This document shows, one piece after another, positions 1 through 5,318 of a stretch of DNA of 6,002 nt. Position 1 is the stretch's first letter. Every line of letters begins with the position of its first letter. Origin of the DNA: Syntrophaceae bacterium UBA2208 (GTDB lineage Bacteria; Desulfobacterota; BSN033; UBA1163). The DNA lies in assembly GCA_002327885.1 (NCBI GenBank), contig DCUS01000053.1, forward strand, positions 1 to 6,002, given 5' to 3'. Below the pieces are notes generated by a model. It was not told the DNA's origin and did no database searches. It saw only the letters and a list, made by a program, of their open reading frames with translations. A program made the translations under genes and the position numbers.

Positions 1-159
1 ATTGAAAAAGAACCACCTCTCCCGCCAGAGGTAAAGATCAAGCTGAAGAAAGATGGGAAAGATAGCTATTCATGGGAACTGACCGGTTCGGATGTGGATC
101 AATTATTAAGGGTTAATGAAAAGCTCAGGAGGCGATTGGAAGGAGAAAAGGCAAGATAA
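1..159 (+). CDS. C-terminal end of an unrecognised protein (5' truncated)
   Basis: An open frame enters from the left edge and ends at TAA 157-159, giving the last 52 residues of a protein whose start lies outside the window. The visible part is highly charged. It begins with a proline-rich patch (EPPLPPEV), passes through a short Lys-rich stretch and a WELTGSDVDQLL segment, and ends in a basic helix (NEKLRRRLEGEKAR). I do not recognise the family. The codon use resembles the neighbouring genes, and the frame is open right to the window edge, so it is probably a real gene. No function can be assigned from this fragment. It is separated from the next plus-strand gene by 152 bases, and whether the two are co-transcribed cannot be judged. 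Confidence 0.6.
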   Translation: MEKEPPLPPEVKIKLKKDGKDSYSWELTGSDVDQLLRVNEKLRRRLEGEKAR

Positions 160-178
160 AAGATTGCAGATTTGATTA

Positions 179-211
179 GTTTATTTAGTCTGTTTGGTTA
201 ACTGAATAAAC
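179..211. repeat. AT-rich inverted repeat in the 160-311 gap
   Basis: Arms 179-189 and 201-211 can pair over 11 positions with one G-U wobble (GTTTATTTAGT against ACTGAATAAAC) around an 11-base loop. It lies 20 bases after the stop of the upstream partial gene. No T-run follows on the plus strand, so it is not a textbook intrinsic terminator. It could be a weak terminator, a transcript-end hairpin or a protein-binding site. I found no convincing promoter in the rest of this gap. Confidence 0.3.
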
Positions 212-311
212 AAGAGGGACCAAAGTAACCGATAGTCTTAAACCCGAAATCCCATTGATTCGTAATTCTGTTAATACAGGGTGGGGCTGATAGAAGGAGG
301 GATGGTTCATT

Positions 312-542
312 ATGGAATGGTACATTGAACAAATCTTTAAAGAACTTCCTTTTGGGATTGCAATTGCAATCGTTGTTTTCCTGGGCATCCTTTTGGTTAT
401 TTGGCTTCTTCTCCCCCTCTGGGTTTTATTCATTCAGTGGAATACGGGCAAGATTAAGGATGAAATTCGGAACCTTGTCGATCAGCTTGAAAAAAAAGGA
501 TGGGATGGAGAACAAAAGGAGATGGCTGGGCCGAAGGATTGA
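312..542 (+). CDS. Small single-span membrane protein of unknown function
   Basis: A 76-residue protein starting at ATG 312, with a strong ribosome binding site AAGGAGG at 294-300, 11 bases upstream. Residues 1-12 are mildly charged. Residues about 13-41 form one long hydrophobic segment (IAIAIVVFLGILLVIWLLLP and onward), long enough for a membrane span. Residues 43-76 are a charged, probably helical cytoplasmic tail containing KIKDEIRNLVDQLEKKGW. I do not recognise the family. The layout (hydrophobic anchor followed by a short amphipathic helix) suits a small inner-membrane accessory protein. Its 3' end overlaps the next gene by 38 bases in another frame, and its Lys-rich codons carry that gene's ribosome binding site, so the two are very likely translationally coupled. 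The good ribosome binding site and conserved-looking overlap support a real gene. Confidence 0.65.
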   Translation: MEWYIEQIFKELPFGIAIAIVVFLGILLVIWLLLPLWVLFIQWNTGKIKDEIRNLVDQLEKKGWDGEQKEMAGPKD

Positions 543-954
543 AGGGATTCTTCTATTCCTATTTTTACTCTGGATTCCTGTTGCCTCTTCTCAAAGCGCC
601 TTGAGAATTCCTCTTTACATCCATCACAGGGAAATCTGGGTAGAGGTTGCGCAGACTCCGGAAGAGAGGGCCCAAGGATTAATGGGCAGAAAGCTATTGG
701 GCGAGAATGAGGGAATGCTTTTCATTTTTGAAAAAGAGGGTTACCACGGATTTTGGATGAAAGACACCTTCCTCCCCCTGAGCATCGCCTTCCTCAACAA
801 GGAAGGCCGGATTGTTTGGATTGCAGATATGAAGCCACTGAGCTTAGATTCCCATCTGCCGCCGAAGCCCATCCTCTACGCTCTCGAGATGAACAAGGGT
901 TGGTTTACTAAAAATTCGGTCAGCGTGGGAGATGTCGTAAGGTTCTCGAAATAG
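505..954 (+). CDS. Secreted or membrane-tethered DUF192 family protein
   Basis: A 149-residue protein. The frame is open back to an ATG at 325, but that extension runs through the preceding gene. The start at 505 gives a proper export signal: basic MENKRR and LGRR, hydrophobic residues 12-26 (IEGILLFLFLLWIPV), then ASSQS as a possible cleavage region. A weak AAAAGGA lies just upstream within the previous gene. The mature part matches the DUF192 (PF02643) pattern: VEVAQTPEERAQGLMGR (47-62), GMLFIFE (70-76), FWMKDTFLPLSIAFLNKEG (83-101), and LEMNKGWF (127-134) near the C-terminus. DUF192 proteins are small single-domain proteins, usually exported in bacteria, with no firmly established biochemical function. 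The length is normal for the family. The gene ends 17 bases from the stop of the converging minus-strand PurF-like gene. Confidence 0.87.
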   Translation: MENKRRWLGRRIEGILLFLFLLWIPVASSQSALRIPLYIHHREIWVEVAQTPEERAQGLMGRKLLGENEGMLFIFEKEGYHGFWMKDTFLPLSIAFLNKEGRIVWIADMKPLSLDSHLPPKPILYALEMNKGWFTKNSVSVGDVVRFSK

Positions 955-971
955 GCATCGTTTGTAGTAAT

Positions 972-2369
972 TCAGATCGGATAATCGCCGATCCAGCAGT
1001 AAAGGCAAAGTTTATCGCTGGGGAGGCCGATGGCTTCAACCATATCTTCGATCTCCTGATACCTCAGGGTGGTTGCTCCCAATTCCTTCCCAATCCATTG
1101 CACCATTCGCTGGTGTTTTTTGGAACGCTGGTCGATATATTCCCTGACCTCTTCGGTATCTTTTCCCTCAAGGGCCCGAATGGCGTTTCGGGCTGCCAGC
1201 TCTTCAATGGATCGGGTAGAGAGGGCAAACCGGCATGGAAACATCAGAGGAGGGCAGGCGGGCCGGATATGGACTTCTTTGGCCCCGCATTCCCAGAGTT
1301 TTTTAATCGTGTAGTTCTTCAATTGGGTTCCCCTAACGATGGAATCTTCACAAAGGACAATCCTATTTCCGCAGATGACTTCCTTGACAGGGATAAGTTT
1401 CATTGTTGCCACAAGGTCTCGCATTTCCGGGGAAGGAGGGGTGTAACTCCGTCCATATCCGGGTGTATATTTGACCAGGGGCCTTCGATAGGGCAGTCCG
1501 GATTGCATCGCATACCCGATGGCATGACCCACACCCGAATCCGGGACGCCTGCGACAAGGTCTGCCTTCACCTCATCCTTCCTCGCCAGAGCTCTTCCAC
1601 ATCGCTCTCTGACCAACTCCACACTGATGCCCTCATAACTCGAAGCAGGATAGCCGGTATAAATCCATAGGAAGGCGCAGATCTGGTTTGCTTTTCTGCC
1701 GGAGGCTTTTTCCTCCAAACCTGATTTTCCAACAAAGACAATTTCACCCGGGGCGAGATATTTTTTAACTCGAAACCCCAAATTTAAGAAGGAGCAGGTC
1801 TCCGTAGCGATCGCATATTCTCCATCTTTTTCTCCGATCACCAGAGGGGTTCGCCCCAAGCGGTCTCGGGCTGCATAAATTCCATTTTTTTTAAGGAGGA
1901 GGATAGAGGCCGACCCTTCTATCCTTTCGAACATCCCTTCAATCCCCTCGGTAATGGTTCGTCCTCTCATAATCAGCTTGGCGATTAATTCCACAGAGTT
2001 GATTCCACCACTCGACATCTCGCCGAACGTTTCTCCCTCTTTGAGAAGTTGGGAGCCCAATTCGTTGACATTGTCTATTAACCCCGCGACGACAATCGCA
2101 AAGTTTCCGAATTTCGTTCCGATGATCAGAGGCTGGGGGTCCCGATCGCTGATCACCCCGATACCCAGGTGGCCTTTCATCTCTTTATAATCATCGTAAA
2201 ATTTCGATTTGAACTGGGACTGCGAGATATCATGGATGGAGCGGTAAATTTGCTTTCCGTAGACGGCCATCCCTCCATATTCCGTCCCCATGTGGGAGTG
2301 ATAATCCGTTCCATAAAGCAAGTCATCGGCGCAATTTTTATTCGATACAATCCCAAAAATTCCACTCAT
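972..2369 (-). CDS. PurF-like amidophosphoribosyltransferase homologue with a degenerate glutaminase site
   Basis: A 465-residue protein with the class II glutamine amidotransferase plus phosphoribosyltransferase architecture of PurF, which makes 5-phosphoribosylamine from PRPP and glutamine in the first step of purine synthesis. The start is fixed by AGGGAGGT at 2373-2380. The N-terminus reads MSGIFGIVS, so the catalytic Cys expected directly after Met is Ser. The usual HRGQE motif is HMGTE (26-30), the HVRY segment with the glutamine-binding Arg is replaced by VISD (72-75), and HNG is VAG (94-96). The C-terminal half is well kept: VPDSGVGHAIGYA (275-287), GRS (306-308), a PRPP loop VLCEDSIVRGTQ (338-349), and Cys 231, 379, 455 and 458 at the places of the four [4Fe-4S] ligands of Bacillus-type PurF. 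I infer an active PRPP-binding enzyme that does not use glutamine normally, so purF is not assigned as symbol. It lies 54 bases downstream of the rimI-like gene. Confidence 0.88.
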   Translation of the reverse strand: MSGIFGIVSNKNCADDLLYGTDYHSHMGTEYGGMAVYGKQIYRSIHDISQSQFKSKFYDDYKEMKGHLGIGVISDRDPQPLIIGTKFGNFAIVVAGLIDNVNELGSQLLKEGETFGEMSSGGINSVELIAKLIMRGRTITEGIEGMFERIEGSASILLLKKNGIYAARDRLGRTPLVIGEKDGEYAIATETCSFLNLGFRVKKYLAPGEIVFVGKSGLEEKASGRKANQICAFLWIYTGYPASSYEGISVELVRERCGRALARKDEVKADLVAGVPDSGVGHAIGYAMQSGLPYRRPLVKYTPGYGRSYTPPSPEMRDLVATMKLIPVKEVICGNRIVLCEDSIVRGTQLKNYTIKKLWECGAKEVHIRPACPPLMFPCRFALSTRSIEELAARNAIRALEGKDTEEVREYIDQRSKKHQRMVQWIGKELGATTLRYQEIEDMVEAIGLPSDKLCLYCWIGDYPI

Positions 2370-2372
2370 AAG

Positions 2373-2380
2373 ACCTCCCT
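2373..2380 (-). promoter_or_regulatory. Ribosome binding site of the PurF-like gene
   Basis: On the minus strand AGGGAGGT lies 3 bases before ATG 2369 (core GGAGG 4 bases away). It fixes the start codon and therefore shows that Ser really is residue 2. No upstream start would add a propeptide ending in Cys: the first codon after Met is AGT. Confidence 0.8.
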
Positions 2381-2398
2381 TTATTCAATAACGTTTTA

Positions 2399-2427
2399 TC
2401 CATAGCAAAGGGGATCATTCTTGTCAA
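2399..2427 (-). promoter_or_regulatory. Candidate sigma-70 promoter for the PurF-like gene
   Basis: Minus strand: a perfect TTGACA (2427-2422), a 17-base spacer, and a weak TATGGA (2404-2399). The -35 box overlaps the last codons and stop of the rimI-like gene. The expected start site, near 2392, gives a leader of roughly 22 bases carrying the strong ribosome binding site. It would let the PurF-like gene be transcribed apart from ubiE and rimI. The -10 box matches only 3 of 6, so this is tentative. Confidence 0.42.
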
Positions 2428-2879
2428 CAAGAAGATTTGTGAGGAACAGGGGTCCACTGGATGATCAACGCATCTTCATTTCCATAATAATTCGAAACTT
2501 CACCCGTCATTTCAAATCCCATTTTGGAGTAAAATGCCTGAGCCCCCAGATTGTTTCTTCTCACCTCTGCCCATACCTTTTTGAGACGGGGAATCTTCAT
2601 TGCCCGCTGGAGAAGTTCTTTCCCGACGCCTTGTCTTCGATGCCGGGGGTGGACGGCGATTGAAATGATGTGTCCGTTTTTGGAAAAAATGATGTATCCC
2701 CGGATAGTTCTTTCTTTTTGGCCATCGGTGATATGGGTATGAACCAAAAAAGTTTCTGGATAGAGAACAGAGAGCTGAAGGAAAGTGGTCCAATCGTAAG
2801 GCGATTTTGGAAAGGATTGCCTTTCGATTTGGAGGATGGCATCTAAATCAGAGAAAGAGAAAGGGCGGATGATCAACAC
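2424..2879 (-). CDS. rimI: RimI-like GNAT N-acetyltransferase (ribosomal protein S18 alanine acetyltransferase type)
   Basis: A 151-residue single-domain GNAT protein that would transfer acetyl from acetyl-CoA to an amine, in RimI classically the N-terminal alanine of ribosomal protein S18. The N-terminus LIIRPFSFSDLDAILQIE and the SFP motif (22-24) are typical. ISIAVHPRHRRQGVGKELL (72-90) contains the acetyl-CoA pyrophosphate loop RRQGVG. AEVRRNN (104-110) and AFYSKMGF (115-122) place Glu105 and Tyr117 at the same 12-residue separation as the catalytic Glu and Tyr of Salmonella RimI, and NYYGNEDALI (130-139) matches the RimI C-terminal pattern. The start is GTG at 2879, overlapping the ubiE stop in GTGTTGA, so translation is probably coupled to ubiE. 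GNAT substrates diverge widely, so the S18 assignment is less certain than the fold. Confidence 0.82.
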   Translation of the reverse strand: MLIIRPFSFSDLDAILQIERQSFPKSPYDWTTFLQLSVLYPETFLVHTHITDGQKERTIRGYIIFSKNGHIISIAVHPRHRRQGVGKELLQRAMKIPRLKKVWAEVRRNNLGAQAFYSKMGFEMTGEVSNYYGNEDALIIQWTPVPHKSSC

Positions 2880-3586
2880 TTTTTTATCCCTGATATGACA
2901 GAGGCCACTCCCCCGGTCAATGATTGAGAGGTTACATTTTCCAGCCCGACTTTCCTCATGATCTCCTCGTATTGTTTTGAGGAGGTAAAGCGGAGAACCG
3001 ATTCGGGGAGATAGGCGTATGCTCCTCGATCGCCGGAGATGACCCCGCCGATCCAGGGAAGGACTCTTTGAAAATAGATTGGATAAAGTCTTCTCATCAG
3101 CCCATTTTGAGGGAACGTAAATTCTAAAACGATCACTTTCCCATCCTTTTTGATCACCCGGGCCATTTCAGAAATGGCCTGTTCCTTTTTCATAATATTT
3201 CTTAAGCCAAAGGCGATCATCGAAGCGCCAAAAGTATGATCCCGGAAAGGAAGGGAGAGGGCGTCTCCAAGGCTTAATGTAATGGTTTGTGACAGGCCCT
3301 TCTCCGCAATCTTTTGCTGGGCTCTTTTGATCATGGGTTGAGAGAAGTCTAATCCGATGACCTTCCGATGATGGGCATTCCGGTGAATTATCTCGATGGG
3401 GATATCCCCTGTCCCGGTGGCCATATCCAGTATCCAGCCTTCTATCCCTTTTAGCTCCTGGACGGCCATTTTTCTCCAATAAAGATCCCGCCTCAGGCTA
3501 AGAAGATGATTGAGAAAGTCGTAGGTCGGAGCGATGTTGTCGAAGAGGCTCCGAATCGAATCAGGGTGGAAAGCGTATGTTCTCAT
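2873..3586 (-). CDS. ubiE: UbiE/MenG demethylmenaquinone (or ubiquinone-pathway) C-methyltransferase
   Basis: A 237-residue class I SAM-dependent methyltransferase of the UbiE/MenG family, which methylates the quinone ring in the last step of menaquinone synthesis (or an intermediate of ubiquinone synthesis). Family signatures run throughout: LFDNIAPTYDFLNHLLSL (14-31) followed by DLYWRK, SAM motif I LDMATGTGD (53-61), acidic Asp80 in VIGLDFS, GDALSLPF (107-114), FGLRNI (126-131), VLEFTFP (153-159), AYAYLPESVLRF (189-200) and a C-terminal LTGGVASVISG (223-233). Length is normal. ATG 3586 has no clear ribosome binding site and no alternative in-frame start fits, while a promoter just upstream implies a leader of about a dozen bases. 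It heads a minus-strand cluster with rimI and the PurF-like gene. Menaquinone is the likelier product if the host is anaerobic, so menG would be an equally good name. Confidence 0.92.
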   Translation of the reverse strand: MRTYAFHPDSIRSLFDNIAPTYDFLNHLLSLRRDLYWRKMAVQELKGIEGWILDMATGTGDIPIEIIHRNAHHRKVIGLDFSQPMIKRAQQKIAEKGLSQTITLSLGDALSLPFRDHTFGASMIAFGLRNIMKKEQAISEMARVIKKDGKVIVLEFTFPQNGLMRRLYPIYFQRVLPWIGGVISGDRGAYAYLPESVLRFTSSKQYEEIMRKVGLENVTSQSLTGGVASVISGIKKC

Positions 3587-3605
3587 TGGTTTTTAGATCA
3601 AAAAA

Positions 3606-3634
3606 ATTATAACAGAGTGGATTGGAAACAGCAA
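3606..3634 (-). promoter_or_regulatory. Sigma-70-like promoter for ubiE-rimI
   Basis: Minus strand: TTGCTG (3634-3629), a 17-base spacer, and a perfect TATAAT (3611-3606). The predicted start site is about 7 bases after the -10 box, near 3599, leaving only about 13 bases before the ubiE ATG. That fits the absence of a Shine-Dalgarno sequence there. Its -35 box directly abuts that of the divergent promoter on the plus strand. Confidence 0.6.
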
Positions 3635-3663
3635 TTGACATCCTTGGATAGAACGAGTAAAAT
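3635..3663 (+). promoter_or_regulatory. Near-consensus sigma-70 promoter for the DUF4124-protease gene
   Basis: Plus strand: a perfect TTGACA (3635-3640), a 17-base spacer, and TAAAAT (3658-3663), which matches the -10 consensus at 5 of 6. Transcription would start near 3670, leaving a 25-base leader that contains the AGGGGAG ribosome binding site (3682-3688) of the gene starting at 3695. This is the best-formed promoter in the window and suggests housekeeping expression. Confidence 0.72.
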
Positions 3664-3694
3664 GTGTACGCTTTTAGAGACAGGGGAGTAGAAA

Positions 3695-4546
3695 ATGAAG
3701 TTTATCATAATCATCTTTATTTTCTTAGCTGTCATGGTCCCTTCCATCCATGGGGAATTATATAAATGGGTGGATGAGAAAGGGACCATCCATTTTACCG
3801 ATGATCTTTCGAGTGTTCCGGAGAGACATCGTCAGGATACGGAGACTCGAAAACCTCACAAAGAGATTTCAACCTCTCAACCCAAGGAAGAGCCTGAATC
3901 CATTTCCTCTCCACAAGTTTCGGAAGAAAAAGGAATTACGGTTGATCTTGTCAGAAAACACGAATTATTCCTGGTCGAGGTTGTCCTAAATGGATGGAAG
4001 AAGCAGCATTTTATCATCGACACAGGGGCAAGCTTCACTCTTATCAATCGCCAGACAGCAAGGGAATTGGGGATCACGATCAATGAAACTACCCCTTTTA
4101 TTCAGGTGGCTTCGGTCAGCGATATCATTTCCACCCCTCTGGTTGCCTTGGGGTCCATCCGGGTGGGAGATGCGGAAGTTGAGAACGTCGAGATTTTGAT
4201 CTATCCGATGGCGGGTGGGGCCGACGGACTTTTAGGAAACTCCTTTCTCAATAAATTTAAAGTCGAGATTGATTCCATCAATAATAAGATGACGCTCTAT
4301 CCTATGAAAGGAATCCCCTCTCCGGAATACCCAGGTGGATATAGTAAAGGCTACTGGGTCGGGCAATTTCGTTTTTATCATAGAAACTTGGAAGATTTAA
4401 AACGGTTGAAAGCGAAGGTTGAAAGCCAAGGGGCACAAGGAGAGTTGGTTCGCATCAACAATACGATCCGTTATTTTGAGAATCAACTGAGTGAGCTGGA
4501 GCGAAAAGCCTCTTTTGCAGGGGTCCCCCGGAACTGGAGAGAATAG
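3695..4546 (+). CDS. Exported DUF4124 + retropepsin-like aspartic protease protein
   Basis: A 283-residue protein with three visible parts. Residues 1-20 are a signal peptide with a very hydrophobic core (FIIIIFIFLAVMVP). Residues 21-46 are a DUF4124 module (ELYKWVDEKGTIHFTDD and SVPERHR), a small envelope domain common in proteobacteria. After a Ser/Pro/Glu linker, residues about 80-205 form a single-chain retropepsin-like domain (clan AA): FIIDTGASFTLI (106-117) holds the catalytic DTGAS, and GLLGNSFLNKFKVEID (178-193) is the typical second motif. Such domains work as homodimers. The C-terminus (233-275) is charged and likely coiled coil (LEDLKRLKAKVESQ). AGGGGAG, 6 bases before the ATG, fixes the start. 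It acts in the periplasm or is membrane-tethered. Substrate is unknown. It has its own promoter and no co-directional neighbour nearby. Confidence 0.88.
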   Translation: MKFIIIIFIFLAVMVPSIHGELYKWVDEKGTIHFTDDLSSVPERHRQDTETRKPHKEISTSQPKEEPESISSPQVSEEKGITVDLVRKHELFLVEVVLNGWKKQHFIIDTGASFTLINRQTARELGITINETTPFIQVASVSDIISTPLVALGSIRVGDAEVENVEILIYPMAGGADGLLGNSFLNKFKVEIDSINNKMTLYPMKGIPSPEYPGGYSKGYWVGQFRFYHRNLEDLKRLKAKVESQGAQGELVRINNTIRYFENQLSELERKASFAGVPRNWRE

Positions 4547-4551
4547 ATGAC

Positions 4552-4642
4552 TGGAATATTGGAACATTGGAATGGTGGAAGGGAGGACACAAAGGAGAAA
4601 GGGATAGTTCGCACTTCTCAAACCCAATATTCCATTATTCCA
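4552..4642. repeat. 91-base inverted-repeat element made of TGGAA-type units
   Basis: It lies between converging genes, 5 bases after the protease gene stop and 6 bases before the end of the XRE-cupin gene. The left arm (4552-4570) and the reverse complement of the right arm (4624-4642) agree at 17 of 19 positions, including a perfect 11-base match TGGAATATTGG (4552-4562 with 4624-4634). The left arm continues as an 8-base periodic series: TGGAATAT, TGGAACAT, TGGAATGG, then TGGAA (to 4580). The 61 bases inside the perfect arms look non-coding. It may be a REP-like or MITE-like dispersed repeat, and as a transcript hairpin it could limit read-through in both directions. No transposase or flanking direct duplication is evident. 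Confidence 0.6.
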
Positions 4643-4648
4643 AAAAGA

Positions 4649-5203
4649 TTATGGCGTAAAAATCACCACCAGGAGTTTGGCCTCTTCGTTGCTGACATTA
4701 CGAAGTTTGTGCGCGATGCTCGAATTGAAGTGAAGCGTTCCCCCTTTTTTAAGAAGATTTTGGCTTTCTCCTACCATGACCTCCACATGGCCTTTTAGGA
4801 CATAAAGAAATTCCTCTCCCTCGTGTTTGTAATCAACCATCCTGTGATCCTGTTTGGGATCGATGGTGACCAGGAAGGCCTTCATATGTTTTGTCTCTGC
4901 ATCCGGAGTGAGGGTCTTGTAAGAATAAGCCTGAGTCCGTTTGTAAAAGCTCTCCTTCCTTCTTTTTACTGAAGCTTCTTGCTCTTCCGCAGAGAGGAAG
5001 GAGCCTGCATCAATCGCAAGAGCTTTGGCGATCTGGATGACGGCAGAGACAGGAGGAATGGCCATTCCTTCTTCAATCTCTTTTAAATACCGCTGTGAGA
5101 ATCCTGTTTTATTGGCAAGCTGTTCATAAGATACTTTTCTTAACTGGCGAAGTTGTTTCATCTTCGCTCCAAAGGATTTTTCATCGATCTTCTTCGTTGC
5201 CAT
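4649..5203 (-). CDS. XRE-family transcriptional regulator with C-terminal cupin domain
   Basis: A 184-residue DNA-binding regulator. Residues about 12-68 are a helix-turn-helix XRE domain (MKQLRQLRKVSYEQLANKTG, then FSQRYLKEIEEG and IPPVSAVIQIAKAL). Residues about 105-184 form a cupin_2 barrel. Its first motif is YKHEGEEFLYVLKGHVEV (125-142) with His127 and Glu130 or Glu131, and its second is GGTLHFNSSIAHKLRNVS (154-171) with His165, which could bind a metal or small ligand. This layout is typical of soluble one-component regulators such as PuuR, in which the cupin senses a metabolite. AAGGAGG sits 4 bases before ATG 5203. It is transcribed divergently from the DUF2007-like and diiron genes, so those and itself are the natural target candidates. 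The ligand cannot be told from sequence. Confidence 0.9.
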   Translation of the reverse strand: MATKKIDEKSFGAKMKQLRQLRKVSYEQLANKTGFSQRYLKEIEEGMAIPPVSAVIQIAKALAIDAGSFLSAEEQEASVKRRKESFYKRTQAYSYKTLTPDAETKHMKAFLVTIDPKQDHRMVDYKHEGEEFLYVLKGHVEVMVGESQNLLKKGGTLHFNSSIAHKLRNVSNEEAKLLVVIFTP

Positions 5204-5240
5204 GCCTCCTCCTTGTTTTGAACTTCTATGATGCTATCCC

Positions 5241-5268
5241 ATTATATTGCCAAATTTATATTTTTCAA
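5241..5268 (-). promoter_or_regulatory. Sigma-70-like promoter for the XRE-cupin gene
   Basis: Minus strand: TTGAAA (5268-5263, 5 of 6 to consensus), a 16-base spacer, and a perfect TATAAT (5246-5241). The predicted transcript start near 5234 gives a leader of about 30 bases ending in the AAGGAGGAGG ribosome binding site. Confidence 0.6.
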
Positions 5269-5283
5269 TCTAAATTTTATTCT

Positions 5284-5311
5284 TTGGGTTATGACTAATT
5301 CATTATATAAT
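5284..5311 (+). promoter_or_regulatory. Sigma-70-like promoter for the DUF2007-like and diiron genes
   Basis: Plus strand: a weak TTGGGT (5284-5289), a 16-base spacer, and a perfect TATAAT (5306-5311), which lies inside the 10-base palindrome ATTATATAAT (5302-5311). The expected start site is at about 5318-5319, which coincides with the ATG at 5319 and implies a leaderless message. Confidence 0.55.
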
Positions 5312-5318
5312 AAAAATT

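Noticed and set aside
325..504. N-terminal extension of the DUF192 reading frame to ATG 325
   Set aside because: It lies within the small membrane protein gene, which has a much better ribosome binding site. Starting at 505 gives a normal signal peptide and family length.
975..993. Hairpin GATCGG/CCGATC as a terminator between the converging genes
   Set aside because: Only a 6-base stem inside the PurF-like coding end (encoding GDYPI) and no T-run on either side, so no support for intrinsic termination.
1098..1670. 190-residue plus-strand open frame
   Set aside because: It is antisense to the PurF-like gene, whose motifs are unambiguous, and its translation resembles no family.
2419..2430. 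Short palindrome CTTGT-CA-ACAAG at the rimI stop as an operator
   Set aside because: Five-base arms only, and the position is explained by the coding end and the candidate -35 box.
4552..4580. Start of a CRISPR array
   Set aside because: The units are 8 bases with no spacers between them and there are no cas genes, so it is a short tandem/inverted repeat.
4547..4798. Plus-strand frame beginning directly after the protease stop
   Set aside because: No ribosome binding site or recognisable domain; it crosses the inverted repeat and then runs antisense through the well-supported XRE-cupin gene.
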